DNA of 64,000 nucleotides from Neoconidiobolus thromboides FSU 785 (taxonomy: Eukaryota; Entomophthoromycota; Entomophthoromycetes; Entomophthorales; Neoconidiobolaceae), in assembly GCA_025603075.1 (NCBI GenBank), contig MU626275.1:1-64000 (forward strand), read 5' to 3'. Under the pieces are notes generated by a model. It did not search any database. It was not told the DNA's origin and saw nothing but the letters and a program-made list of their open reading frames with translations. Position 1 is the first letter of the stretch. Each line of letters begins with the position of its first letter. A program made the translations under genes and the position numbers. Shown in pieces: positions 12,122 to 23,130 of this stretch.

Positions 12122-12705
12122 ATTTCGATAACTTAGAAAGTAAAATAATAGCTGAATTAGTATATTTTAAATATAAAGTAAATATAGCAATAGAAAATAA
12201 AATAGTAATAAAAAATCTTTTAATAAAAATAAACTATATCTATTTTATATTTATATTTAAAAAATAATAGGCAAAGTTTGTTTTGATCATTTATTTGAAA
12301 TATTAAACTGTAATTTAGTATATACAACTATCAATTAATTTAACATTTAAAAAGCTTTGTTTAAAAAGTTTGTAAAAAATAAGAAAACTAAAAGGTTAGC
12401 CTCAGCTTTTTTTATAAAACAACTGGAACCTTAAAAGTTTTAATATTAAGCAAACAAATAACTTATTAGATATTAGTATTACTTAAATTGTTATAATCAA
12501 GTTAATAAATAACTAAAAATCAAACAGTTACAATAATAGATAAGGGTTATTATTACATTGTCTATATTATATAAAAATAATCAATTATAGCCTTGGAGTT
12601 AACTATTCTCTTTTATACAGCCATTTATTAATTTAGTAATATACTAATAATGTAATTATATCATTAAAGTAATTAATCTTTTGTTTATTTATAAAGTCAA
12701 CGTTT

Positions 12706-12752
12706 AATAGTTGGAGTTAAAAGCAGTTTTTGCTTAATTAACTAGCTATAAA
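12706..12752 (-). repeat. fragment of LTR-like repeat B, inverted next to copy 1
   Basis: The segment with TTGGAGTTAAAAGCAG and TTTTTGCTTAATTAACTAG matches the 3' terminal part of repeat B in inverse orientation (compare 51620-51665). It abuts a nearly complete copy starting at 12765. Confidence 0.5.
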
Positions 12753-12764
12753 TTAAAAAGCTTG

Positions 12765-13232
12765 TGTAAAATATCGCTTTTTCAGCTCTATGATCGATTA
12801 TAATATAACAATTACTTAAGTCGTTATGTTCTTGAGTCCAGGTACAATCAATCCTGAGCTTTTTATTTTAATTTTATATGTGGAATTTATGTTACGTAAG
12901 TCCGAAGGATATTATCTTCCATTTTGATATCCATACTTATTGTAGTATAAAAGGGATTCTTCAGCATAATGTAGCTCGAAGCTTCTTAATTAAATTATTC
13001 ACTGATACCCCGTACCTTTAATAAAGTCATTGAACCTTTCTGATAGTATTTTAGGTAGATTTTACATTAGTATTATCTATTATATTTGTCTCACATAGTC
13101 GATAGCCTACTATATGATATTCCTCATAGTTCAAGTCTATCTTAGTTATAGAAAGTAAGGCCTTTCAACTTGCGACTAGTTAATCAAGCAAAAAGTATCT
13201 TTAGCTCTAGCCACTGAGTATCAGACTTCACA
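12765..13232 (+). mobile_element. LTR-like repeat B, long copy 1 (468 bp)
   Basis: Starts TGTAAAATATCGC and ends CTTCACA, i.e. TG...CA termini. It aligns over its whole length with the reverse complement of 51603-52064 at roughly 70 percent identity by eye. Shared blocks include TTAAGT near position 80, CAATCAAT, CATACTT, GTATAAAAG and TCAAGTCTATCTT. A TATA-like box at 12946-12953 near the middle resembles a retrotransposon LTR promoter. No internal region, primer-binding site or target duplication was found, so a solo LTR is likely but a non-autonomous DNA element is not excluded. Confidence 0.55.
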
Positions 13233-14280
13233 ACAGTTATTAATTTTATTGTTTTTTGATAAAAATTTTAATTAACTTTTATTTTTAAAATAAAATAAAG
13301 TGATGAAATTATAAAAAATATCTCTACATATTATAAATATTTGTTATAATATTAAAATATACAAGTCATAACGATATCAATATTATATAATAAAGAAAAA
13401 AATATTATAAACAATCACTTGGGAATTAGAACCTTTAACCTTATAATAAAGTTTAGTAACAAAAATTAGTTTATTTAAAATTTGAATTAAGCTTTTAAAC
13501 TAATCTATTTATTCACTAGTTTTATTTGTTTTTTGACTTTGTAGTTACTGATAAATTTCTTAGTTCATATTAACAAATCACATCGTTTTTATCTAATTAA
13601 ATAAAACTAGATTTTGCCTTTCAAAAAAAATAAAAATACTGAAATGAATCCAAGTATTTTTATGATATTATAATATTATAAAACTGACGAAAAAGTATGA
13701 ATTGATAATATAATCATAAATTAATATGCTAAAGCATTATTAAATAAATAAATATCATTGTATTGAAAATTCTTTAATTAAGGGACCATTATTCGTTTAT
13801 TTATAGAACAACTATTACATTATATGTATGCTTAATTCCATATAACGTAATAAGACATACTATAGTTTAATAGTAATTATTTTACTTTTGTATATACTGG
13901 TTTTAATGTAATATATTCAATATAAAAAGAAAGGAATAGCTTCTTTAAAATAAAGTGCTCAAAGTGAACCTTTAAATGTATTACTACAAAGATAATAGGT
14001 TTAGCAATAAATTATGTTTTCTCAAACATCTGTTCTTGATGGATTTAGGTTTTTGTCACTACTGATAGCAAGTTTAAATGAGTTAAATTTGGCATTTTAC
14101 TTTTTTTTTAAATTATAAAATCATAACCACAGGATAAGAAGCATTTGATTGGCCATAACATCAAAATGATTCGCTAATTCTAAATAAAGTTAATTAAATG
14201 AAGAATTTTTAAGAAGGGAGGGGAGAGCGGAACCCACAGCAATTAATTTTCATTAAAAAGCGGATATTGGTATTCTACAG

Positions 14281-14290
14281 TATATATAAA
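14281..14290 (+). promoter_or_regulatory. TATA box of monooxygenase-like gene
   Basis: TATATATAAA, 55-64 nt before the start codon at 14345. Confidence 0.6.
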
Positions 14291-14344
14291 GCTTCTTCAA
14301 ATATTTTGTTGAAACTAACTTTTTTAATTTATAATTAATTTGAC

Positions 14345-15412
14345 ATGAAATTCAATATTTTATTACCGATCGTTTCCTTGATAGTTCAGGTAACTGCTCA
14401 TAGTAATATGCTTACTCCAGCACCAAGAGGAAATATTCAATGGTGGGGATATTGTTCAAGAGGTAACGGATGTAATGGAGCTTGTGATGCACCAAAAGCA
14501 GCCTCACCTTTTAATTCTATTTTTAATAAGAAGACCTATGTAAAGCGTGGAGAAACTATCCCAGTTGAATGGCTTAGACAAAACCACCCTGGAGGTTTTG
14601 TTAGAATATCGTTTACAACCATGGATAAATCAGATGAGCATAGTTCTTTTGACGAAGGAACAGTAAAATATATTTGTTATGAAACCAACTGCAAAGAAGA
14701 TCATCATGACCCAATGTTAGGTGAATTAAATGGCCCTGGATTCAAAAAATGTAGTAGCAACGTAAAAATACCTAATAATTTACCTGACGGTCCAGTCACT
14801 TTACAATGGACTTGGTTTGGTGGGGGTGTATTGTTCGCTGATCAAAAAGCTTCTTTTGCTAATTATATTTCATGCTCTGATATGATGGTCAAAGGAGGAG
14901 AACCTTTAGTTTCTGAAAAAAGTAAACCAGAATTCCAAGGCGGTGATGCTGCTTACAAAGGAGCTGATAAATGTCGTTATTGGTCAACTAACTCTGTTTT
15001 CGGTTGCCCATTAGGTGCTGAAGATAATAACAAGAATGGTTGTGGCTATGGTGATGCTAAATTTGGTGCACCTGCTGAATGGGAAAAAGGTAATGGACAG
15101 GCTGTGCCTTCAACTACCTCAACTCCTATTACAACTACTACAAATAGTGTCTCATCATCAGAACCAGCTGTAACTTCACCACAGACCTCCGTTTCTCAAA
15201 GCGCTGCCGACTCTACTACTACCTCAAATGTACCTGATACTTCCAATCCTAAACCAACGACATCACAAATCTCAACTGGTACTAAAGATATTTCCCCTAC
15301 TGAAGAGCCAAAATATCCAGTAGCACCATCCGATCCTATTGTTACCAAAGAAATCATTGGTCAAGGTCAAGGAAAATTAGTAACTCCTAAAAAGAAGTGC
15401 AAAAACCATTAA
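14345..15412 (+). CDS. secreted lytic polysaccharide monooxygenase-like protein
   Basis: Single-exon 355-residue protein. A signal peptide (residues 1-18) ends in VTA directly before H19, so the mature protein would begin with histidine as copper monooxygenases do (His-brace). The candidate second copper histidine is H81 in QNHPGGFVRISF. Other features are PAPRGN, WWGYCSRG, paired cysteines around 37-47, WTWFGGG, and SFANYISCSDMM near 195, which may supply the axial aromatic residue. From about residue 250 comes a Ser/Thr/Pro-rich, presumably O-glycosylated tail ending in a lysine-rich segment. It probably acts outside the cell on chitin or other polysaccharide; the exact AA family is unclear. 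It could be a non-catalytic surface protein. It is isolated in gene-poor DNA with its own TATA box. Confidence 0.75.
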   Translation: MKFNILLPIVSLIVQVTAHSNMLTPAPRGNIQWWGYCSRGNGCNGACDAPKAASPFNSIFNKKTYVKRGETIPVEWLRQNHPGGFVRISFTTMDKSDEHSSFDEGTVKYICYETNCKEDHHDPMLGELNGPGFKKCSSNVKIPNNLPDGPVTLQWTWFGGGVLFADQKASFANYISCSDMMVKGGEPLVSEKSKPEFQGGDAAYKGADKCRYWSTNSVFGCPLGAEDNNKNGCGYGDAKFGAPAEWEKGNGQAVPSTTSTPITTTTNSVSSSEPAVTSPQTSVSQSAADSTTTSNVPDTSNPKPTTSQISTGTKDISPTEEPKYPVAPSDPIVTKEIIGQGQGKLVTPKKKCKNH

Positions 15413-15571
15413 ATCTCTAGCTTATTAAAAATAAATAGTATATATGTTATAGCATTTGACTTTTATAACTTTAAAATATAGTGAATTAATAGTTTAAAAA
15501 ATTATTTTATCGCTTTAAAAAATCATATAAAAAATTAAGGTTAAAATATTTTTATTAATAAGTACTAGTAA

Positions 15572-15653
15572 GGCACCTTGGCGGAGTGGTTAACGCGGAG
15601 CCCTGCTAAGGCTTTTCCCTTTGGGAGCGCAGGTTCGAATCCTGTGGGTGTCG
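15572..15653 (+). tRNA. tRNA-Ser (anticodon GCT)
   Basis: 82-nt tRNA with a long variable arm, as expected for serine. The acceptor GGCACCT pairs with GGGTGTC, the D arm contains GGCGGAGTGG, the anticodon loop is CTGCTAA, the variable arm is TTTTCCCTTTGGGAG, and the T arm has GGTTCGAATCC. Confidence 0.96.
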
Positions 15654-15882
15654 ACTTTGTTCCCAACTTGGGAACTCAAAGATTTCGATAAATTCATACT
15701 GTCGAAATCTACAAAATAGTGTTGAGTGTTTTTTTTGAGAATTATTAACTTTCTATTAGATAAAAAGTGGGTGAAATAAAATAGACTACTGTAAGGGTTC
15801 TCATTATTTTTAATAAATTAGTACTTTTGAATTCTTTTATCATGGAATAAAATTCTAAATGTTTATTGCACAATTTTTAACT

Positions 15883-15989
15883 ATATGGGGATGTATTTTT
15901 GTGTTTAAGAGCTTTACTAATAATTTTCCCACTCAATTAGCACTTAAAGGATGGAAAAAGTAATGAAGCCAAAAAAAACATCTCCATAT
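15883..15989 (+). repeat. MITE-A copy 3
   Basis: Full-length, ATATGGGGATG...CATCTCCATAT. Confidence 0.87.
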
Positions 15990-17213
15990 GCTATTACAAT
16001 TCCTTGAATCCTCCATTTGATTACATAGTTCAAGTAAATACTCCTTTAGGTACATATCTATGAAAAAAAGTAACGTACAATAAAAATTAACCTTGTATAG
16101 TTTGGGTCTAAACTAACCATCTATAAAAAACATACAGTATTAAAATATAAATAACACTCGCTAAATAGACCAAGATGTCTATTTTTAAACTTAACTTTTT
16201 TAGTGAGAGTAGTTATGTATGAATAAATTGAGGGAAGAATAAGGAAAGTCTTCTTAAAATTAGATTAAAAATATATTAGCGAAGTCTTGGCTTTTATAAT
16301 AGGGTATCAAAATATAACCACAATAGTATTATAATGACTTTTAGAAGCTTAAGCTAGTTTAACCGATATATAAACAAAGTTGATCAAATGGGACACTAAC
16401 ATTTATAATTAATGATTTTAAGTGGGTTGCTTTATGGTAATAATAATTCCATTTATAAAAAATCCTATAATGGTATAGCTTTAAATTACTTTCAATATAT
16501 TATCTTTTCAATTAAGTAATATATTGGAATAAACTTAGTATACCATTTAGAAAAAAAGTAATCAAGTTAATTCCCCTTTTAGCTGTAATAAATTAAAATT
16601 ATTTAATTTTTTTCAAATCCTGAAGGAGAAAAACTCCCAAGTGGTTTATTATTGGAGATATGAAAACGTATAAAAAACCAAATGATAAGGGTTATGGATG
16701 AGAGCGGGGGGAAAGGTGAGTAAGATAGTGAACTATGTAAACGCTGGGAACTTATCCAATTCGCTCTCACTTGCCTTATATTAAATAGGGCGAACTTCAT
16801 AGATTCAAACTCTATTTTGTCAGTACTACCCAAATAATTTTAAAACTTTGGATAAGGAATTTATATTTCCATTTATTTTGACCAAAAATGTTATATTTAT
16901 AATTAAGTCAAACACTCTCTTAATAATTATTAATAAAATACATTTATTTGTCAACATGTATATAAAAACTTAATAGAAACAAAACCTACTAATAAAATGT
17001 TGATTTACTCATAGTTTTGAAAATGATAAAAAAAGGGTTAAAAATAAGTAATAGAATGCTAAGATTTTATTAGTTTTATTAGTTTTATTAATTTAATGGT
17101 AAGTCTTCATAATAAAGATATAGAATAATATATACCCAAGTATAGGCTTAAGTAATGAGAAAGGGATGAATAGTGATAGCTTTCAAATCAAAGCCAATGA
17201 AACGCCTTTGACT
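15990..17213. other. gene-less stretch
   Basis: No gene seen. The minus-strand open frame at 16603-16833 has no domain and no plausible codon pattern. A somewhat GC-richer patch at about 16620-16800 remains unexplained. Confidence 0.5.
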
Positions 17214-17378
17214 TTATGGGTATGTTTCTCCAGTAAAATCTGGAGGTGGGATAGGGACTACTGGTGTAGGTTTAGTTGAATCAATAGTAACTAATGCAAC
17301 TGCTTTCGTTGGTAAATTTGAAGATAGTACAGAAACTATTAGGGTCAATGCAAAGAAATATAATAATGTAAACTTCAT
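17214..17378 (-). CDS. small secreted protein 1 (54 residues)
   Basis: Short minus-strand gene, ATG at 17376-17378 and stop at 17214-17216. The protein begins MKFTLLYFFALTLIVSVLSS, a clear signal peptide, leaving a mature peptide of about 34 residues rich in Pro, Val and Thr, with PTPVVPIPPPDF and the C-terminus GETYP. No cysteines. Codon use and a TATA box 41-49 nt upstream support a real gene. A second gene at 19838-20008 on the same strand shares the signal peptide layout, a PTPVV motif and a terminal TYP, so the two look paralogous. The function is unknown; a wall-associated or effector-like role is speculation. Confidence 0.6.
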   Translation of the reverse strand: MKFTLLYFFALTLIVSVLSSNLPTKAVALVTIDSTKPTPVVPIPPPDFTGETYP

Positions 17379-17418
17379 TTTTGTTTATTTTAATATTTAA
17401 CACCTCTCAATATTGAAC

Positions 17419-17427
17419 TATTTATAT
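17419..17427 (-). promoter_or_regulatory. TATA box of small secreted protein 1
   Basis: Minus-strand ATATAAATA, 41-49 nt upstream of the start codon. Confidence 0.5.
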
Positions 17428-19837
17428 CTTTTATCTTAGAGTAATACTCCAAGTAATGTTTTTGAGATAAACATAACTTTAAGGAATGTTAAATTTGATT
17501 TTATTATTATTTGTTATGACATAAACAGGTTTATTTCCAGTATCTGGAATATGGATTCGAAGAAAAATATTTTGATATCCTTTTCAAGCTAATGATAAAT
17601 ATAGTATTTCAAAATTTTATTTATTCAATTACTTAATTCGAAAATATTTTATTCGTTTAGAGTTTCAAACCATAAACTGAATTTTTTCATAGCTTCATAT
17701 ACAAAGTTATTTGTAAATTAATACATTAATTTAATATTATTTTGGTTTTAAGCCTAATTTTACAAGGCATTTATTGATTAATATACCCCTTTTGGTTTTA
17801 TTTTATAGTTAATTTATAGATCAAAAAAAGCAGTAATAGGCTTGGGTCCACAACACTTTTACTTTTAAGGTTTTTATAAATCAAACAGTATCACGTAAAA
17901 CCAGGTTTAAATTGAGATCATAGATAGAATGTTGAATTTTCAAAACCAAATAATAGAATTTTTATAAACTCGCTAATACCATCAAAAACGTGACTTTTGT
18001 CTTAAGCTTTGGGTCATAAAACTGTTGTTATTTGGTATGGTAACATTGTTTTATCAGTTTTGAATGCATACTTTAAATTTATTTACTTTCTTATTCTATA
18101 ATGTTAATGTAATTAACATTATACTTTTAACATATAAAGAAGTAGCTACTGCTTTCATTTACGTAATTAGGGGTACTTATTGAAAATAAAAAACTTGTCG
18201 ATTTTGAAATAATATACAATTAAATTCAACTAAAAATAAAGGTTTATTATATTTAAAACCATAATCAATGTAGCATATCAAATAATTGACGTTTTGAGCC
18301 ATATTTGTATAATTCAAACATTAAGGTCTCAAACTTGATAAAATTTGATAAAATTTAATTTATTCTATATAATAGATAACCTATATATATTGTATATGGT
18401 TCAAAGAACTTAATGAGAGTCATATATATTAAAGCGATATTAATATATTTATGCTACTAAGCTATTGGTTATGATGATAGAATGTAAAGTTTTATTATGA
18501 GATAAGTTTATAAGATTTATTGATTCAACTACAAGTAAAAGTTGATATAAAATATATGATTTTGAGTGTAATGAAGTAACGAAATTCCTTTTAGAAAAGA
18601 AACCAAGCAAAATGGTTGGTATAATGCTCAAAATAAGAATGATACTATGACCAAGTATAAATATACAATGTTATCTAGACATTTTTTAATTAGCTATATA
18701 AGTTAAGCCTAGTTTATGTATTTATGTTCTATAACGATATAATTTATAGATATTAGAATTTCTATCTCAAAAAAATAAATCTCGCCTTATTTCAGTAACA
18801 TATTTTTGGAATTTTTGGAATATTTTTGTAAGACCTTATAATATTAAATCATTGATTTGAGTACTTGATTATCATTTTATTAATCAAAATAAATTCAATT
18901 GAAGTATCCCTAGACATCCACAGGTGGCTATTACCATTATTAAAGGGTACATGAAATTGGTAAGTATGTAAAATAAAATAAGATGAACCTCATGTTAGCT
19001 TATTTATTATCTAAATAAGAGTAAAGCGAAAAAATGGAGTTTAACCTGAATTATTTCAGCATGTTTATTATTTAATTATCATATATCTTTATGTACAATA
19101 TTACAATCTTCTCAGTTTTTTTACTTCTGCTTTTTGCAAAAGTCCTTTCTAGCTACCTTTAGATAAATGTATCAACGCTATCAAATAAATTAAAATGCAA
19201 GTAAAGTGACCAATTTATATAAAATAATACAACAGTTTATTATAATTATAATTTAAGGGTCATATTAAAACTTTATAATTATTTATTTTTTAAGTGCCAT
19301 ATGATTTATCAAATGATCATAATACTAAAAAAGGTAAGAGGAAATTTATTAATTTTACTGCTTATTATCTTTGTTAAAAAATATCTAAATATCCAATATT
19401 TACATTTATTTCTGCTTACTTATGATGGCGTTATTTATTTCAACGCCACTATTTAATATCATAGTAACATTTATATAGCATCAGTAAAAAGAATATGAAT
19501 TTTAGACTCAGATTATGTATTTGGTAAACTATAATAGAGTCACAAGTATTATTGAAAAGTGTTAATGAATGAAATTTTTTAATAAATTCAACAAAACCAT
19601 TTTATTGATAAGTTTACAATTTACGAACTAAAACTATTGATCAAAAGCTCCTTAAAGAATTAAATATTAATAAAGCGTATAAAACTTTAATGTGCACAAT
19701 AAAAACAGATCAATTAAAATATTGAATAATTTTATTTAATAACAAGACTTATAAACTTTTTGAAATAGGATTATAGTGTAAATATTGATATATGAGAAGT
19801 TGTAATAATTGAAACAAATGAAAAGGACAAAAATCGA
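17428..19837. other. gene-less stretch between two small secreted protein genes
   Basis: Very AT-rich; no domain-bearing frame, tRNA or MITE found. The minus-strand frame at 18449-18631 shows only biased composition. Confidence 0.5.
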
Positions 19838-20008
19838 TTAAGGGTAGGTATCAATATCAGTAGTTACTACTTTAACTTCAACAACTGGAGTAGGACCTGA
19901 ATTACCATCTTCAACTGGATGGGCTGCCCCGGTTGGTTTAGAATAACCATAAGTTTTGGTAGAGAGAGTAGTAAGGATAATCAAGGAAGTATAAATCAAA
20001 AATTTCAT
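19838..20008 (-). CDS. small secreted protein 2 (56 residues)
   Basis: ATG at 20006-20008, stop at 19838-19840 on the minus strand. The N-terminus MKFLIYTSLIILTTLSTKTYG is a signal peptide. The mature part is about 35 residues, with KPTGAAHPVEDG, then GPTPVVEVKVV and the C-terminus DIDTYP. It resembles the 17214-17378 protein in length, signal peptide, PTPVV core and TYP end. A strong TATA box lies 48 nt upstream. No cysteines or known domain. The overlapping plus-strand open frame (19919-20179) is an antisense shadow. Confidence 0.65.
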   Translation of the reverse strand: MKFLIYTSLIILTTLSTKTYGYSKPTGAAHPVEDGNSGPTPVVEVKVVTTDIDTYP

Positions 20009-20055
20009 TTTTATGAGGATTGTATTTGTATTAAAGATATAAGACTTTATCGTTC

Positions 20056-20063
20056 TTTATATA
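20056..20063 (-). promoter_or_regulatory. TATA box of small secreted protein 2
   Basis: Minus-strand TATATAAA, 48-55 nt upstream of the ATG, in the same relative place as in the paralog and the monooxygenase gene. Confidence 0.55.
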
Positions 20064-20794
20064 CCTTTCCATTTAGTATAAGAATAAAAACTATAATATT
20101 AAAGAAATTAGATAATAATAAATGCGAAAAAAAACTCAATATCAAAGTAAGAATAGAATTAATAAAATTAAGGTTATAGCTTATAGATAAAGTATTACAA
20201 CTTCAACATAAAGAAAGCAATTCATAACATACCAAAAGAACTATCAATAGTTGTTTTAAAGCGAAAAGCTTTACAAATTCTTATGTTATAAACTGGTTTC
20301 TATTTTATTAATAATTTATTATCGCCTTTTTTTATTAATAACAATTAACTATTAGAAACTTACTTATTTTAATTGTCTATAATCATATTAAAATTACCAT
20401 ACCATAAATGGATGGCATTTCCTTAATTTATCTAAGTGAATTTTTTTAGTCACTACAAACGTGAGTAGAAAGTGGGCGTTTCCAAGCCTACATCAATTTT
20501 TATTTTATAAATAAAACGAAACTTTACCATACATTGTATTTTACATGATTTTAAACAATTTAAGACTTCAACACGTTTTCTTAATGTATAAAATCTAGAA
20601 GTTACTCTAAAAGGAAGCAAAAAGCCTTAACATTATATTAACATTATCTATCTTTCAGAAAAAGTGCGTATGAAATAATGTTTATCACCTTAGTAATAGG
20701 AGAGTGGAAAAGGCAAGGCCACGATGTGTTATGATTAAATTCTTATTAATTATTAAAACTTAATTAAAAACAAAATATTGTGGCTACAAAATTA
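20064..20794. other. gene-less stretch
   Basis: Upstream region of small secreted protein 2, then plain AT-rich DNA; nothing else recognised. Confidence 0.5.
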
Positions 20795-21590
20795 TATGAT
20801 TCACAGTTCTAAACTTCTAAAGAAAAATTTAAAGTTTATATTTATATTTTTTGTATTTTTTATAAATAGAATAATCCCTATCAGGTATTATGGTAAACGT
20901 CATAAACTAATCGCTATATTTAAGTAAATTGAATTGTTTATCCAAAGGTATGATAAAATCAAATAATTTGAGGTTTATTATAGTGTCTAATGGAGATTAT
21001 TAGATTAACAGGATAGTATAATATAATATAAAAGTATGATTATAAAGATATATGGTTCACAGTTTCTAACTCTTGAAAAAAATACAATTTTTTTATCAAT
21101 TTTTTTACTTTTATTTTATAAGCAGAATAAACCTTATCAGTAATTATTGCTAGTGTCACAAACTAATCACTTTACTTAAATAAATTAAAGTATCTATATA
21201 AATGGTATAACAAAATTGAGTATAACATGACAGTCACTTTAGTGTCTGATAGGGTTTGTTCTATATAAAATAAAATTAAAAAATTTAATACAACATCATG
21301 ATTACGAACCTATATAATTCCAATTTTAAATCTTGAAAGAGTCTAAAGTTTATATTAGTTACTTTTATTTTATTTTATTTTATTTTATTTTATTTTATTT
21401 TATTTTATTTTATTTTATTTTATTTTATTTTATTTTATTTTATTTTACTTTATTTTACTTTATTTTATTTTTATTTTATTTTATTTTCAAAATGTGGTAA
21501 CTTCCATCAGACACTGTAATAACCATTACAATATAAGCAAGTTTATTGGCCATTTATATAAATATTTTGATTTATTTAAACAGGTTAATT
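20795..21590. repeat. degenerate ~257-bp tandem repeat with an inverted last unit
   Basis: Three direct units start near 20795 (TTCACAGTTCTAA), 21050 (TTCACAGTTTCTAA) and 21312 (TTCCAATTTTAAA). Each is followed by a T-rich patch, a TATCAG block, a TATAAATGG-type block and AGTGTCTRATRG. After the microsatellite, 21490-21590 carries the AGTGTCTGATGG and TTTATATAAATGG blocks in reverse complement, so the last part is inverted. This is a satellite-like structure with no coding potential. Confidence 0.6.
21363..21487. repeat. (TTTTA)n microsatellite, about 25 units
   Basis: Nearly perfect pentanucleotide array with a few TTTAC variants near its end. It sits at the T-rich position of the third ~257-bp unit, where unit 2 has only ACTTTTATTTTAT, so it probably expanded from that seed. 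Confidence 0.97.
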
Positions 21591-22228
21591 CATTTTGATA
21601 AGATTGGTTTTTGTAAAGATTAAGATAGATTATAACAAAGCAGCCCTGTCACGATTGATGTCCCTAGGGCAGTACCCGCCTTTTCATTGAGACCCCCGCT
21701 ATTAATTATATTTCACTTATTTAGATCTTTCATGTATTTTTATATATTTTATAGTGTAGAATCTTTAGTTTGATCCCTTTATTAAAATTATTTTATTTAA
21801 TATCGCTTATTCAAAATAGTTTGTATATATATATATTCTTGTGCATTTAAAAATCACTTTCAATATACTCAAAAATTATCGTGAAGGTTTATTATTATTT
21901 TCAAGACTTTTTAATTATTTATCTATTTATTGTTTTTAGTATTATCTATTGATATTTATAAATAACATAAAAAAGATTAAAAAAGAAATAAGATAACATA
22001 AATATCCTAAAGCTGAATCATATGTACAGGCTGATTCACTGTAAGTATTGTGTAATACTAAGTTGGTGTTTCTAAAAAAATAAAGTTATTAATAAAATTA
22101 GAAACTTTTTTCTATTATTCCATCCTACTTTTATAAACTTTATTACCTAGCATTAATTATTTGATGTAAACAATAGCAATCAAAAATTTTATGACTATAT
22201 ACTAATTTAAATTTAAATTAAACAGAAG
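21591..22228. other. gene-less stretch with a small GC-rich island
   Basis: Plain AT-rich DNA apart from 21641-21700, which is unusually GC-rich for this window and contains a GCCCT...AGGGC stem and a run of C. No gene assigned. Confidence 0.5.
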
Positions 22229-22312
22229 CTCACCTTAGCTCAGTTGGAAGAGCGATGGACTGTAAATCAAATAGCAATCCATCGGTCCCTGGTTCGATCC
22301 CGGGAGGTGAGA
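22229..22312 (+). tRNA. tRNA-Tyr (anticodon GTA) with intron
   Basis: The acceptor CTCACCT pairs with AGGTGAG. The D arm has AGCTCAGTTGG, the anticodon stem is ATGGA/TCCAT, and the T arm has GGTTCGATCCC. The anticodon GTA is at 22262-22264. An 11-nt intron lies one base after the anticodon, the canonical position, as in nearly all eukaryotic tRNA-Tyr genes. Confidence 0.96.
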
Positions 22313-22564
22313 GTATCCCATACTTGATAGGAAATGTTCAAATTGGTTTAATTTTTTTGTTATAATTTATACTGTAAGTTGATTGCTTTATAGCTACCAT
22401 TGCAAATTTGTCATTAAATATATAATTTTAATGTTATAACTATATATTACTAGGCTAACTACTCGTTTTTATCCATCTATCTGTTAATTATTTTTATATA
22501 ACATAAGTAATATAATAATAGCTTTTATTCATTTTTATAACTAATTGCTTTTCAATCATTTACC

Positions 22565-22648
22565 AATCTGGTTACTAACAATTTTTTTGCTCAAATAGTG
22601 CTTAAAAGATAGAAAAAGTGATGAAGTCAAAAAAACACCTCAGATAAC
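22565..22648 (+). repeat. MITE-A copy 4 (left end lost)
   Basis: Recognisable from GGTTACTAACAA through GCTCAAATAGTGCTTAAAAG to AAAACACCTCAGAT; the left terminus is degraded. Confidence 0.7.
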
Positions 22649-23011
22649 AGTATGATTTGTTATTATATTTAACAAAACAAAAATACTTTTTAATACTTTA
22701 TATTATTATTGTTTTTATATTTCTGTTTTTTATTACGTTCATGAATAAAAATCTTAAATTTTGAAATTAATTAATTAATATTTTCTATTTTATCTGATGT
22801 TTTAAAACTATTATTTTATTGTGAAGATTTTTAAAACATTATCGATTATATTTTTATAGTACTTACCAAAAGAACCAAAGTTATTATTTAAATTATTATT
22901 TGTTAATTTTTGTAAACTTTTTGAGTAAAAGCTTTAAGTATTTTGTAACTTAATATTTCAGACAAATAATCAAACTAAACTTTGCTTATTATTTTATTAT
23001 TTTTTAAATAC

Positions 23012-23077
23012 AAAATGGGGGATGTTTTTTTTAGTTTCATTACTTTCCTACTTTTTAAGCCCTATTTGAGCGGAAAA
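23012..23077 (-). repeat. MITE-A copy 5 (truncated)
   Basis: Reverse-orientation copy running from AATGGGGGATG to GAGCGGAAAA, where it stops abruptly at the start of an LTR-like repeat B fragment. Confidence 0.75.
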
Positions 23078-23130
23078 TGTGAAATATCGCTGTCAGCCCC
23101 ATGGTTAATTATAGCATAATAATCTAAATT
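23078..23130 (+). repeat. fragment of LTR-like repeat B joined to a MITE
   Basis: TGTGAAATATCGC then CAGCCCCATGGTTAATTATA matches the 5' terminus of repeat B at 12765. It is fused directly to the interior of MITE-A copy 5. Confidence 0.5.

Larger units (their letters stand above)
9984..14280. other. gene-poor region with repeats and a dead receptor
   Basis: No intact protein gene. It contains two MITE copies (10290, 12017), a decayed seven-helix receptor on the minus strand (10620-11335), and an LTR-like repeat with an adjoining inverted fragment (12706-13232). The stretch 13233-14280 shows nothing but AT-rich sequence and the presumed upstream region of the monooxygenase gene. Confidence 0.6.

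Noticed and set aside
16603-16833. 76-residue minus-strand open frame
   Set aside because: No domain or signal peptide and no support from neighbouring splice sites; likely chance.
21660-21700. Resemblance of CGCCTTTTCATTGAG to U5 snRNA loop I
   Set aside because: The invariant GCCTTTTAY is not met and there is no Sm site or expected stem.
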